Source of the DNA: Bacillota bacterium
GTDB lineage: Bacteria; Bacillota; Clostridia; Oscillospirales; Acutalibacteraceae
Reading direction: 5' to 3'
Length of the DNA: 41,222 nt
Assembly (NCBI GenBank): GCA_023458755.1
Contig: JAEWYE010000079.1
Coordinates: 1-41,222, forward strand
This document shows positions 19,560-28,769 of the stretch, piece by piece; position 1 is the first letter of the stretch; every line of letters begins with the position of its first letter. The position numbers were made by a program, and so were the translations under genes. The notes beneath the pieces are model-generated. The model ran no database searches. It saw only the letters and a program-made list of their open reading frames with translations, and was not told the DNA's origin.

Positions 19560-19591
19560 CGATTCTCCCCGAAAAGTTCCGGGGAGAATCG
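19560..19591 (-). other. Hairpin between binding-protein and permease genes
   Basis: CGATTCTCCCCG and CGGGGAGAATCG form a perfect 12-bp stem with an 8-base loop just after the binding-protein stop codon. On the minus strand it is not followed by a strong T-run, so it is probably a partial terminator or a 3'-end stabiliser that keeps binding protein in excess over the permeases. Confidence 0.7.
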
Positions 19592-19627
19592 TATTACAAC
19601 ATTAGTTCATGTTTGTATTCAAAGAAA

Positions 19628-20956
19628 TTATTTATTCTTTGAAGCTGTTTCGGACAGTTTCTTTGCAAATTGTTCGGCGGTCATTTTATTAAACGCCAAT
19701 TCAGGATATAAGTTCTTCCAGGCATCCGTTACATTTGTATATACAATATTGTCAAAATACTGATATTTAATTTTTGCGCTGTTTCCAACATTGATTGTTT
19801 CCACGAACAACGGATATTTCTGCTTGAATTGATCGGATGGCTGTACTTTATCCGAAACAGGCAATACGTTACCGAGTTCAAGCGCAATGGACTGCCCTTC
19901 CAGCCCGGTTTTAAACTTAATGAATTCTGCCGCGGCATCTTTGGCTTCCTGCGTCTTTGATCCGATCATGTAGCCTACTTCATAAGCAAAGCTTACTCCG
20001 CCACCCGGGTATGCGGCAACTCCCACTTTTTTATCGAACCCAGCGAGTGACTTGCTTTTGTCACTAAAATCACCAATCATCCATGGCCCGTTCGCAATGA
20101 TAGCCGTTTTTCCCTGTTCGAAACTATTTGCGGCATTGGCATATACAGCTCCAACCGCGTCTTTTGTGGTGTATTTCTGCAGCATGACTTGCATTTTCTT
20201 TAATCCTGCAATCATCTCAGGCGTTTCGAAGTTTGTCGGATGAAGCGTATTCATGAATTTGTTTCCCGCATCTCCGCTTGTTCCTACGATTGCGGAAAGC
20301 AAAATGTTTGAGGTCCATGCATTTTCACCAGTCATTAGGGCCAAAGGTGTAAAGCCGGCAGCTTTTAATTTGTCGCAATTCGTCATGAATTCATCCCAGG
20401 TTTCAGCCGGCTTTATGCCTGCCTTTGTGAACATTTCCCTATTATAGAAATATCCAATAACCTGTTTTTGATCACTGATCGACCATACTTTTCCGTCACG
20501 TGTATTTGCGGCTAGTGCATCATTGCCTATTGCGGACTTCCATTCGGCATCCTTATCCAGATAATCGTTGAAAGGAGTTGCCAGATTGCCCTTCATCAAT
20601 ATTTCATTTATACCGTTTTTACCCATAACCACGTCCGGAAGATCACCGGAAGCAGCTAAAATCTTCATCTTGTCATTGTATGCCGTATCACTTGGAATTT
20701 CTTCAACTTGTACTTTAATCTTGTCACCGAATTTTTCATTGAATTTTGCTAACTGTTCTTTTTCCAGCGCAGCCGATGCATGGGTACCTACTTTGTAAGT
20801 AGGATATGTAATCGTTACCGCTTTTTTCGTATCAGTGCTGGCTTGTGAACCGGCTGCATTTGAAGCTGCCGATGTATTCCCCGCAGGCTGTGAACCGCAT
20901 GCTGTTAAGGATGTAATCATTAATGCAGCCAGCATAAGAATAACAGGTCTTTTCAT
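19628..20956 (-). CDS. Extracellular sugar-binding lipoprotein of ABC importer
   Basis: A 442-residue family-1 solute-binding protein (MalE/UgpB-like). The start at 20956 is supported by GGAGG 7 bases upstream and by the lipoprotein signal KRPVILMLAALMITSLTAC with the lipid-carrying Cys at residue 20. The reading frame extends 17 codons further but without a signal. A Ser/Ala/Thr-rich linker precedes the binding fold. It is the first gene of the operon with MalF/MalG permeases, GH65 phosphorylase and pgmB, so the ligand is probably a glucose-containing di- or oligosaccharide. It diverges from the YesM/YesN pair that probably induces it. Confidence 0.9.
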   Translation of the reverse strand: MKRPVILMLAALMITSLTACGSQPAGNTSAASNAAGSQASTDTKKAVTITYPTYKVGTHASAALEKEQLAKFNEKFGDKIKVQVEEIPSDTAYNDKMKILAASGDLPDVVMGKNGINEILMKGNLATPFNDYLDKDAEWKSAIGNDALAANTRDGKVWSISDQKQVIGYFYNREMFTKAGIKPAETWDEFMTNCDKLKAAGFTPLALMTGENAWTSNILLSAIVGTSGDAGNKFMNTLHPTNFETPEMIAGLKKMQVMLQKYTTKDAVGAVYANAANSFEQGKTAIIANGPWMIGDFSDKSKSLAGFDKKVGVAAYPGGGVSFAYEVGYMIGSKTQEAKDAAAEFIKFKTGLEGQSIALELGNVLPVSDKVQPSDQFKQKYPLFVETINVGNSAKIKYQYFDNIVYTNVTDAWKNLYPELAFNKMTAEQFAKKLSETASKNK

Positions 20957-20991
20957 TTCAATTCCTCCATAATTATTAAAATTTACTACCC

Positions 20992-21001
20992 GTAGCGCTA
21001 C
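20992..21001. promoter_or_regulatory. Palindrome at the transcription start of the GH65 operon
   Basis: GTAGCGCTAC is a perfect 10-bp palindrome placed about 7 bases after the predicted minus-strand -10 box, that is at the expected transcription start. The position suits a repressor operator, but no repressor gene is adjacent. Confidence 0.35.
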
Positions 21002-21007
21002 TATCAC

Positions 21008-21036
21008 ATTATAGGGGATGGAATCTTATAAGTTAA
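21008..21036 (-). promoter_or_regulatory. Predicted promoter of the binding protein-permease-GH65 operon
   Basis: On the minus strand TTAACT (21036-21031), 17 bases, TATAAT (21013-21008). The -10 box is perfect and the -35 box matches 4 of 6. It lies about 50 bp before the binding-protein start, so the leader is short. The imperfect -35 is consistent with activation by the divergent YesN-type regulator. Confidence 0.55.
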
Positions 21037-21210
21037 TTTATTATTTTTACTTATTCTTGTAAAATTTTGAATAAAATGATTCCGGTCTGAAGAATTATTT
21101 ATTTGGCTGAATTTGAGTTGCGAAATATTGACAATTGTATGATTTTCTTTACCTCTATTTCCCTTTGTGAGATTATATCTTTATTGTAATTATATAGGTT
21201 TTTTGAGCTA

Positions 21211-21216
21211 TATAAT
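21211..21216 (+). promoter_or_regulatory. Predicted -10 box for the first kinase-regulator pair
   Basis: TATAAT lies 37 bases before the kinase start. No convincing -35 box sits 16-18 bases upstream, so the call is tentative. The 20957-21253 interval is the shared divergent control region. Confidence 0.35.
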
Positions 21217-21253
21217 ATGGATAATCCATTACAAGAATGAGGAGTAAACAAAT

Positions 21254-23083
21254 TTGCAAATGTGTAAGTTGAAAAGATTACGGAAAAATATCAGCATTAT
21301 GCAATATATAAAAAGAGTGCCGCTCAGGCACAAAATTACGGTAACCATCGTTCTTTTACTTCTCGTTCCCATGATACTTGTTGGTGTCTATTTTTATTGG
21401 AATATTTCTTCCGTGCTGACGAAAACCGCGAATGATAATCTGGACCAGCTCGTCCAGCAAGCCAACCGCAACATTGAAAATTCCTTTACAACAGTCAACA
21501 CGACCTCGCTGCATTTTCTGTCAAATAAAACAATAAGGTCGTGGATTGCCGGAGATACCTCGTTTGAAGGAGATTTCTATAGCCTGTTTATTAATAAAAG
21601 CAGTATAGAGGAGGATTTGAAGTACAGCCTGATGTTTAATAATGCCTGGGATATGGATCTCATCTCCACCGCCTATGTGTTTTTAAATGAGAACACGTAC
21701 TGTTCTATTTTAAAATCTTCACCAAATATCCAGTTGGCAGACAATAATAATACAGAGATTTTTAAAAAAATAAGCGGCACTATAGTCAGAGGGAAAGCTT
21801 TTGTCCCACCTTCCTTGAAAGACAGAACCATCTATTTTACCCGTATTGTTTCAAATGTCAATAGACCAAATCAGAGTCTCGTAATGATTTTTGGGACGGA
21901 TGAGAATGAAATATATAAAAAATATGCGGAACTTCTTTCGTTTCAAGGCTCAATGGTTTACATAACAGATGAAAAAGGTATTATCTACTCAAGTTCAGAT
22001 AAAAATTCGCTTGGGAGCACGGTTGATCCAACCATACTTAATGTTAAAGACGATTCCGGTGTTTCCGAAGTTAACCTGAATCATATTACCTATTTTGTTG
22101 CTCATACAAAAATAAGTGATACTGGCCTGAACTTTATGGTCGGCATACCAAAAAGTCAAGTCCTGGACAAGTTATCGGACAGTATGAGAAATTATATGAT
22201 CATTACCCTCATCATTATTTTTGTTTCCATTTTTGCCGGGATTATGCTTTCACTTAGATTCACACGGTTTATTAAGGATTTACTGCATGTCATCAACAGT
22301 GTCAAAGTTGGAAATTATGAAATAAAAATGCCTGCTTACAAAGACAGCGATCTTGGCCTTTTAAGTAGTACCTTCAATAATATGACCGGTGAAATAAAAT
22401 ACCTGATTAATCAAGTTTATGAGAAGCAGCTTCTGCTAAAAGACACAGAGCTAAAGTTCCTTCAGTCGCAAATGAATCCGCATTTCCTGTTTAATACATT
22501 AATCACCATTGGATATAAGGCAAAACTTTCAAGAGATGAAAATGTTTATAAGATGGTAACATCCCTAACGGAACTCTTGCAAGCCAGCATTTATACGAAC
22601 AATGAGTCAAAGGTCCCTATAAGAAAAGAGCTGGAATTTATTGAATTTTATCTTTACTTACAGAAAATGAGATTTGAAGATAAACTGGAATATGTCATTC
22701 AAGTTTCCGACGACAGTATTTTGGACCTGATGCTTCCTAAACTGAGCATTGAACCGCTTGTGGAAAATTCTGTGGTTCACGGCTTAGAGAAAAAATTGGG
22801 GAAGGGTACCGTAGAGCTAAATATACGAAAGGAAAATGAGTCGATCTATTTTGAGGTCACCGATAACGGTGTTGGTTTTGAAAGTGGCAGTATCAACCTG
22901 AATGTTGATTCAACCGTTGGCAAGCGCAAGGAACACAACAGTATTGGCCTGATTAATACGCACAAAAGAATTGCGTTGATGTATGGAGAACCTTATGGCA
23001 TTCAAATTGAAAGCCAGATAAATGAAGGTTCAAAGGTAACCGTACGTATTCCGGTAGATAAGGGGGATTCTGCAAATGTATAA
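21254..23083 (+). CDS. YesM-type sensor histidine kinase, module 1
   Basis: A 609-residue membrane kinase. Transmembrane helices lie at about 27-48 and 314-336, enclosing a 265-residue extracellular sensor region of double-Cache size. A HAMP segment follows, then the His_kinase (LytS/YesM) domain with H410 in QMNPHFLFN, and a HATPase with the N-box NSVVHG and DNGVGF. GAGGAG stands 9 bases before a TTG codon at 21254, which is therefore the likely start; the ATG two codons later is too far from it. The gene overlaps the response-regulator gene by 8 bases and is divergent from the sugar-import operon, which it probably controls. Confidence 0.92.
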   Translation: MQMCKLKRLRKNISIMQYIKRVPLRHKITVTIVLLLLVPMILVGVYFYWNISSVLTKTANDNLDQLVQQANRNIENSFTTVNTTSLHFLSNKTIRSWIAGDTSFEGDFYSLFINKSSIEEDLKYSLMFNNAWDMDLISTAYVFLNENTYCSILKSSPNIQLADNNNTEIFKKISGTIVRGKAFVPPSLKDRTIYFTRIVSNVNRPNQSLVMIFGTDENEIYKKYAELLSFQGSMVYITDEKGIIYSSSDKNSLGSTVDPTILNVKDDSGVSEVNLNHITYFVAHTKISDTGLNFMVGIPKSQVLDKLSDSMRNYMIITLIIIFVSIFAGIMLSLRFTRFIKDLLHVINSVKVGNYEIKMPAYKDSDLGLLSSTFNNMTGEIKYLINQVYEKQLLLKDTELKFLQSQMNPHFLFNTLITIGYKAKLSRDENVYKMVTSLTELLQASIYTNNESKVPIRKELEFIEFYLYLQKMRFEDKLEYVIQVSDDSILDLMLPKLSIEPLVENSVVHGLEKKLGKGTVELNIRKENESIYFEVTDNGVGFESGSINLNVDSTVGKRKEHNSIGLINTHKRIALMYGEPYGIQIESQINEGSKVTVRIPVDKGDSANV

Positions 23084-24680
23084 CGTTATGATCGTGGATG
23101 ATGAACCGGTAATTAAACAGGGGCTATTATGCTTTGTCAATTGGGAGCTTCTTGATTGCCGGGTAGTTTGTGATGCGCAAAACGGCATTAGTGCCAAGGA
23201 AGAACTTGCCTCACATGCTGTCGATATTGTCCTAACAGATATAAAGATGCCCGGTATGGACGGCTTGGAATTGTCAAAATTCATTCATGAAAATTACCCT
23301 GCCGTCAAAGTCATCATTCTTACGGCCTTTGCGGATTTTTCCTATGCCCAGTCTGCAATTCAATATAATGTGGTAGATTTCGTAATCAAAACGAATCCGA
23401 CGGAGAAAATTCCCGATGCCATTCAGAAAGCGAAAGCTTTGATCATTCAGGAAAAAGAGAACGAAGCCAAGTTAAAGCTTATGGAGCAAAAGGTCAATTT
23501 ACGGATGTCAGAAATCTGTGAGAATTTTTTTAAAGATGTATTTAATGGGATCATCATTGACCAGACACTCATTCAGAATAATATAACCGAGCTTGAAATA
23601 AAAATGGAAAATTATTTTATCGTTTTATTTGATATTCACAGCATCTCAAATCAAAGTTCCCTAATAAGCCCGGAGGATTATCATAAATTCATGAAATCCG
23701 TGAGTAATCTCCTTTCGATGGCTTTTAAAAGCTATTCCCACTATACAGTGGCAGTAGACCGGACTTTACTTGCTGCAATCATATCTTTTAAGAGTAGTAA
23801 TATTCCGGTCTGCACGCAATCCCTTCTTATGACCTGCAATGAAATTCTTTCTATGGCCGATAGCTTTATGCGCTTCACAGTCAGTATAGGAATCAGCCAA
23901 ATGCAGCAAAGCAGTCAAAATCTGCCGATAGCCTTTCAAGAAGCAAAAGACGCATTGAAGGGTATTTTTTATAACGACAACCATGTTTCGGTTTTCATGC
24001 CCGACAACAGTTCCGCTCCATTATCTGTAGGTCAGCCTCACTATTTTGCTGAAAAAATCATCGACAACCTAAAGCTGCTGAATCCTTCTGAAGCGTTAAT
24101 ATGTTTGGAAAGCCTTATGAATCAATATAAATGCAATAAGGAACCCATAGAAAATATTAAAGTAACCTGCATGCTTATTGCCTCGCAGTGTTACAGACTT
24201 CTGGCAGGATACCGGCTGTCGGCATCCGATATTGCCGATGATGAACCGGAAATCTATAAGCAGATACAGGCAAGTAGAAATATTCAGAGTTTAATCAATA
24301 TTTTAAAACCATTAATCGGAAATATTTCCGACAGAATGGTAACGGATTTCAATAAATTTAATTATCTGATTAAAGAAGCTCAAAACTATATACGTAATAA
24401 CTATTCCAAAAATATAAATCTTCAGACGATAGCAGACCATATCCATGTAAACGGCAGTTATCTCAGCCGGCTGTATAAAAAGGAAACCGGAGAATCTATC
24501 GTAGATGCCATTAATAAGTACCGAATTGACGCTGCAAAAATACTTTTAAAAAACCCTTCCAACAAAGTGTTCGAGGTGGCCTGTTCCGTTGGAATTGAAG
24601 ACCCAGCCTATTTTACTCACGTTTTTACTAAGTACACCGGAGTTAGTCCGAAGGAATATAAGCTAAATAATAGCAACTAA
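23076..24680 (+). CDS. YesN-type AraC-family response regulator, module 1
   Basis: A 534-residue regulator: receiver domain 1-120 with D9/D10 and phospho-acceptor D55 in LTDIKMPG, a middle region of about 300 residues, and a C-terminal AraC double helix-turn-helix (about 430-530) ending with the VSPKEYK signature. The conserved receiver Lys is present (K105), but the usual KP pair reads KTNP. It is co-transcribed with the kinase, overlapping by 8 bases. It probably activates the divergent sugar operon starting at 20956. Confidence 0.92.
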   Translation: MYNVMIVDDEPVIKQGLLCFVNWELLDCRVVCDAQNGISAKEELASHAVDIVLTDIKMPGMDGLELSKFIHENYPAVKVIILTAFADFSYAQSAIQYNVVDFVIKTNPTEKIPDAIQKAKALIIQEKENEAKLKLMEQKVNLRMSEICENFFKDVFNGIIIDQTLIQNNITELEIKMENYFIVLFDIHSISNQSSLISPEDYHKFMKSVSNLLSMAFKSYSHYTVAVDRTLLAAIISFKSSNIPVCTQSLLMTCNEILSMADSFMRFTVSIGISQMQQSSQNLPIAFQEAKDALKGIFYNDNHVSVFMPDNSSAPLSVGQPHYFAEKIIDNLKLLNPSEALICLESLMNQYKCNKEPIENIKVTCMLIASQCYRLLAGYRLSASDIADDEPEIYKQIQASRNIQSLINILKPLIGNISDRMVTDFNKFNYLIKEAQNYIRNNYSKNINLQTIADHIHVNGSYLSRLYKKETGESIVDAINKYRIDAAKILLKNPSNKVFEVACSVGIEDPAYFTHVFTKYTGVSPKEYKLNNSN

Positions 24681-24758
24681 GGAAGCTGAGTAAACGGTAG
24701 ACGAAAGGTTGCTGCTTGCCTAAAACAGCAGAAAAAATATAGCTTCCGCAACCAAACG

Positions 24759-24800
24759 AACGTGGCATAAACATTATGTGTTTGTGCCACGTTTACTTTG
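24759..24800 (+). terminator. Terminator after the first two-component pair
   Basis: AACGTGGCATAAACA pairs with TGTTTGTGCCACGTT (one wobble/mismatch, 5-base loop), followed by a T-rich run TTTACTTTG. It lies about 80 bp past the regulator's stop codon. Confidence 0.75.
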
Positions 24801-24951
24801 TTGTTAAAATACAAGTTAGGATAATAAAAGAATTGATTAGCATTTTTCGCATCCACTTTATTCGCTGTAGCCATCTGTGTCGGAAGCCTATACTTGCACC
24901 GAGATGCCTGTTAGGAAATTTTACTATATTAGAATATTAATATATGAAATG

Positions 24952-24986
24952 TATAAAAAACACCCGAAAATATAAAAATTACACCC
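24952..24986 (+). promoter_or_regulatory. Direct repeat upstream of the rbs-type operon, putative activator site
   Basis: TATAAAAAACACCC at 24952-24965 is repeated as TATAAAAATTACACCC at 24971-24986, offset by 19-21 bp, about two helical turns. The pair lies some 25-55 bp upstream of the -10 box at 25010, where AraC-type activators usually bind as direct repeats. A natural candidate is the response regulator encoded at 28843. This is inference from position and spacing. Confidence 0.45.
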
Positions 24987-25009
24987 CTTTTTGCACAAAC
25001 GAATTCAAG

Positions 25010-25015
25010 TATAAT
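25010..25015 (+). promoter_or_regulatory. Predicted -10 box of the rbs-type operon
   Basis: A perfect TATAAT lies 52 bases before the ATPase start. The base run 17 bp upstream (CTTTTT) is a poor -35 box, which suggests an activator-dependent promoter together with the direct repeats just upstream. Confidence 0.5.
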
Positions 25016-25067
25016 AGAACTTGTAAGAGATGAACCGATACATATTAAGAAAGACAGGTGATATTCA

Positions 25068-26594
25068 ATGGGGGACATAATTGTCTCCATGGAACATATC
25101 AGCAAATCATTTCCTGGAGTTAAAGCACTGGAAGATGTTAACCTAGAGCTTCGTTCAGGTGAGGTGATGGCACTTTTGGGGGAAAACGGTGCCGGTAAAT
25201 CTACACTGATGAAAATTCTGAGCGGCGTTTATACGCGAGACAGCGGCATACTGCATATATTCGGTAAAGAATATGGGAACCTTACGCCGAAAGAAGCTCA
25301 GGAGGCAGGGGTTGCCATTATCCATCAGGAATTGAATATGTGCCGGCATTTGTCGGTAGCTGAAAATATGTTCCTCGGAAGAGAATTGATCGGAAAAATA
25401 ATGCTGAATAACAACGAGATGGAATCTGAAGCTCAAAAATATCTCGATGAACTCGGCGTCAGCATCAGCCCCAAACAGACAGTCGGTGATCTTCCGCTTG
25501 CCAAACAGCAGATGATTGAAATTGCCAAGGCATTATCCGTTCACGCAAAGGTTTTGATTATGGATGAACCTACGTCATCGTTGACGTCCCGGGAGATTGC
25601 AGAGCTGTTCCGCATTATCTGCAAGCTGAAAGAACAGGGATGCGGCATCATCTATATCTCGCACAGACTGGAGGAACTTTCCCACATTGCCGACCGCGTG
25701 ACCATCATGCGTGACGGTCAGTACATAACATCGGGAAATTTCAAAGACTTTACAATGGATGAAATCATTCAGAATATGGTTGGGCGTGAAATCAAAGAGA
25801 AATTCCCCCGCGTGCAGTGTGAAAAGGGCAGAAAGATATTTGAAGTCAAAAATCTCAATGCAGGCAGACTGGTACGGGATATCAATTTCTCACTATATCA
25901 AGGTGAAATCGTAGGCTTCGCCGGTTTGATGGGCGCGGGCCGTACAGAAACCACCAGGGCTGTTTTTGGTGTTGACCCGAAAGCGAGCGGCCAGATTTAT
26001 TTAAACGGCGAAGAAGTAAAAATAGGCTGTCCGGCGGATGCGATTAAGGCAGGCATCGTGCTTGCACCGGAGGATAGAAAAAAGGACGGACTTTGCACAA
26101 AACTCAGCATCCGTGATAATCTTACACTTCCAAATCTGGATATTGTCTGCAATAAAGCGGGCATTATCAACAAAAAAGCGGAAGAAGCACTTTGTAATAA
26201 AGCGGTAGATGATCTCAGTATTAAAACTCCGAATGTCGAAGTGGATGCGAATACGCTTTCGGGTGGAAATCAACAGAAAGTGGTTGTCGGAAAATGGCTT
26301 GTTAGAAATTCCAAAGTAGTGATCTTCGACGAACCAACACGCGGAATAGATGTGGGCGCAAAAGTCGAAATCTATAATCTGATGAATAAGCTCAAACAGC
26401 AGGGAATCGCCGTTATGTTCATTTCGTCTGAGATGCCGGAAGTTATGGGCATTGCAGACAGAATTATCATCATGTGCGACGGCAAAATCACCGGAGAGCT
26501 GATGTCGAAAGACGCGACACAGAATCAGATATTGACTTACGCGACGACATTTGAGAATAAAATAGGGCAGAATTCGGGCAGGGAGGAAAACTAA
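25068..26594 (+). CDS. Sugar ABC transporter ATP-binding protein, RbsA/MglA type
   Basis: A 508-residue protein with two fused nucleotide-binding domains that powers monosaccharide import. N-domain: Walker A GENGAGKST (38-46, K44), IIHQELN Q-loop, Walker B VLIMDEPTSSL, YISHRLEE H-loop. C-domain: the degenerate GLMGAGRTE that is normal for RbsA, then LSGGNQQK, IFDEPTRGID and ISSEMPE. AGGTGAT is 7 bases before the ATG. It is the first gene of a complete importer operon (ATPase, permease, binding protein). Family-level similarity does not tell ribose from galactose, xylose or other sugars, so no gene symbol is given. Confidence 0.92.
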   Translation: MGDIIVSMEHISKSFPGVKALEDVNLELRSGEVMALLGENGAGKSTLMKILSGVYTRDSGILHIFGKEYGNLTPKEAQEAGVAIIHQELNMCRHLSVAENMFLGRELIGKIMLNNNEMESEAQKYLDELGVSISPKQTVGDLPLAKQQMIEIAKALSVHAKVLIMDEPTSSLTSREIAELFRIICKLKEQGCGIIYISHRLEELSHIADRVTIMRDGQYITSGNFKDFTMDEIIQNMVGREIKEKFPRVQCEKGRKIFEVKNLNAGRLVRDINFSLYQGEIVGFAGLMGAGRTETTRAVFGVDPKASGQIYLNGEEVKIGCPADAIKAGIVLAPEDRKKDGLCTKLSIRDNLTLPNLDIVCNKAGIINKKAEEALCNKAVDDLSIKTPNVEVDANTLSGGNQQKVVVGKWLVRNSKVVIFDEPTRGIDVGAKVEIYNLMNKLKQQGIAVMFISSEMPEVMGIADRIIIMCDGKITGELMSKDATQNQILTYATTFENKIGQNSGREEN

Positions 26595-27617
26595 ATGATG
26601 AAAAATCAAAACGCACTAAAGAAATTTTTGAAAATTAGGGGTATGGGCGCTGCACTGACGGCCTTTATTGGACTAATTGTCATTTATATTGCATTTGGCC
26701 TGATTAACCAGAAGGTGTTCTCTGGGCAGAATATTCTAAATTTGCTGCGGTCCATGTCAAAGTACCTTCTAATCGGCGTCGCCCAGAGCTATGTGATGAT
26801 CACCGGCAACATTGACCTTTCCCTCGGTTCTCTCGTCGGTATGAGTGCAATGATCGTCGCCACACTCATGGTTGGCGGTGTACCGGTCATTTTGGCAATC
26901 TTTATTACACTTCTCTGCGGCATTATGATCGGCATATTAAACGGTCTCCTTGTGGGCAAATTTAAGCTCCCTCCGTTTATTGCAACGCTCGGCACAATGT
27001 TCGTAGCAAGAGGTATCGCCTACATGGTAAACAATAACCGGAATACAGACAGCATTGGCATTAAGCTTGGCAAAGACTCTGCGGACGCTTTCCAGCAGTT
27101 TTTCTATTATGGGAAAACAGCAGGCATCTATAATACATTCTGGATTTCGCTTATTCTGTTCATTGTATTTTTCTTCCTGCTCTCGAAAACGAGGACCGGC
27201 CGCCACATCTATGCGATCGGTTCCAACGTCGAAGCATCAAAACTTTCCGGTGTTGATGTTGTCAGGACAACAATAAAGACCTACATTATCAGCTCTATCT
27301 GCGCAGTTGTCGTAGGGTTTATCCTTTGTGCACAGGCTGGCATGGGCAACATGGAAGCTGGAAACATGTATGAAATGTACGGTGTTGCTGCCGGCGTTAT
27401 CGGTGGGGTTTCTCCGCTTGGCGGCTCCGGACTTCTTCTTGGTACGTTCGCAGGTGCCGCCGTATGGCAGACTTTGGAGAATGGCCTCAACATGATCGGC
27501 GCTCAGGTTGGCATCCAGCGTATCGTTATTGGCATCATCGTTGTTCTTGCAGTCCTGATGGATGTTGTCATCCGCAGCGGTAAAAAAATCAAAATCGCCA
27601 ATAAATCCACAAAATAA
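26595..27617 (+). CDS. Sugar ABC transporter permease, RbsC/MglC type
   Basis: A 340-residue BPD_transp_2 permease with 8-10 hydrophobic helices. Family signatures include MITGNIDLSLGSLVG near the first third, GLLVGKFKLPPFIATLGTM, and the coupling motif IGSNVEASKLSGVDV. The ATG follows the ATPase stop at once, with GGGAGG upstream, so the two are translationally coupled. It forms the membrane channel of the importer with the flanking ATPase and binding protein. Confidence 0.92.
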   Translation: MMKNQNALKKFLKIRGMGAALTAFIGLIVIYIAFGLINQKVFSGQNILNLLRSMSKYLLIGVAQSYVMITGNIDLSLGSLVGMSAMIVATLMVGGVPVILAIFITLLCGIMIGILNGLLVGKFKLPPFIATLGTMFVARGIAYMVNNNRNTDSIGIKLGKDSADAFQQFFYYGKTAGIYNTFWISLILFIVFFFLLSKTRTGRHIYAIGSNVEASKLSGVDVVRTTIKTYIISSICAVVVGFILCAQAGMGNMEAGNMYEMYGVAAGVIGGVSPLGGSGLLLGTFAGAAVWQTLENGLNMIGAQVGIQRIVIGIIVVLAVLMDVVIRSGKKIKIANKSTK

Positions 27618-27647
27618 TGAGATTTGGAATCTACGCCATCCGTAAAA

Positions 27648-27674
27648 AACATAATCGGTGTGAACCGGTATGTT
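27648..27674 (+). other. Hairpin before the binding-protein gene
   Basis: AACATAATCGGT pairs with ACCGGTATGTT (one bulge, 4-base loop) in the 88-bp gap between permease and binding-protein genes. It probably stabilises or separates the binding-protein mRNA. Confidence 0.5.
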
Positions 27675-27705
27675 ATATAATAATTTTTAGGAGGAAAAAG
27701 AAAGT

Positions 27706-28683
27706 ATGAAAAAGAAATTTATCGCAATGGCATGTTGTGCAGCATTGATTGGGACCGCATTAACGGGTTGCGGCGGCAATACAACTCCTGCGGTGGCCAG
27801 CACAGGGGCCAGTACGGCAGCCAGCGCGGCTGCATCAGGCAGTGTGAAAATCGCGCTGATTACAATGGATCAAATCGACCAGCACTGGGTCACGATGAAC
27901 AAGGGTGCTCAGGCGGAAGCAAAGGTCAAGGGAGTCCAATGCGATTTTATTTCGCCGGACACCAAGGATGACTCCAAGCAGATTGAATGCGTCAACAACG
28001 CGGTTTCCAACGGCTACAAAGCGATTATGGTTGCGGCCAACGGCCCGGACGCTATTTCCTCGGCACTGAAAGACGCGGAATCCGCCGGAGTTAAAATCGT
28101 TTATGTTGACTCGCCCGCAAACGTCAAGGCAGAAGCAACATTCTCCACCGATAACGAAGCAGCCGGAAAAAAAGCTGGCGAAGAAATGCTGAATGCCTTG
28201 AAGGCGAAGAGCGTCACAAAAGGAAACATCGGCATCGTCAATGTCAATGCGGCTACACAATCCTGCGTCAACCGTGAGAAAGGCTTCCGCAGCGCGTTCA
28301 CCGGGTCCGATTTCAAGCTTCTTGATACACAGTATTGCGATGGCGACGCTTCCAAAGCGCAGAGCATCGCGGAGAACTACATCACTCAGGGCGTTGTGGG
28401 AATCTTTGGCGCAAACGAAGGCTCAACGACCGGTACCGGCAATGCAATTAAGGCTGCCAAGGACTGCAATGTGATCGGAGTCGGCTTCGATAAATCTGAC
28501 TCCATCAAGGGACTCATCAAAGACGGCTACCTGCTCTGCACAATGGCCCAGAACCCGGATGTCATGGGCTCAAAGGGTGTTGACGCCTGCGTTGATGCCA
28601 TCAACGGCAAAAACCTTGGCGGCGCGGTGACCGATACTGGTGTTACCGTTCTGAACAAGGACAATATCGCCAGCGCAAAATAA
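27706..28683 (+). CDS. Substrate-binding lipoprotein, RbsB type (Peripla_BP_4)
   Basis: A 325-residue LacI/RbsB-fold binding protein. The lipoprotein signal KKKFIAMACCAALIGTALTGC puts the lipidated Cys at residue 22, followed by a short Ala/Ser/Thr linker. The fold shows GNIGIVNV, DNEAAGKKAGEEM and the GIFGANEGSTTGTG hinge region typical of the family. TAGGAGG lies about 12 bases before the ATG. It delivers the sugar to the RbsC-type permease. Several internal Cys residues are more than usual for an exported binding protein and may suit an anaerobe. Confidence 0.9.
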   Translation: MKKKFIAMACCAALIGTALTGCGGNTTPAVASTGASTAASAAASGSVKIALITMDQIDQHWVTMNKGAQAEAKVKGVQCDFISPDTKDDSKQIECVNNAVSNGYKAIMVAANGPDAISSALKDAESAGVKIVYVDSPANVKAEATFSTDNEAAGKKAGEEMLNALKAKSVTKGNIGIVNVNAATQSCVNREKGFRSAFTGSDFKLLDTQYCDGDASKAQSIAENYITQGVVGIFGANEGSTTGTGNAIKAAKDCNVIGVGFDKSDSIKGLIKDGYLLCTMAQNPDVMGSKGVDACVDAINGKNLGGAVTDTGVTVLNKDNIASAK

Positions 28684-28705
28684 AATAATCAAAGCATCTT
28701 TCATG

Positions 28706-28742
28706 TTACCGCTGGCAGTTTGCGCTGTTGGCGGTAATTTTT
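28706..28742 (+). terminator. Terminator of the rbs-type operon
   Basis: TTACCGCTGGCAG pairs with CTGTTGGCGGTAA (13 bp including three G-U pairs, 6-base loop), followed by TTTTT. It starts 23 bp after the binding-protein stop codon. Confidence 0.85.
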
Positions 28743-28769
28743 CGTATCAAAAGCAACGGTGCGAAAGTT

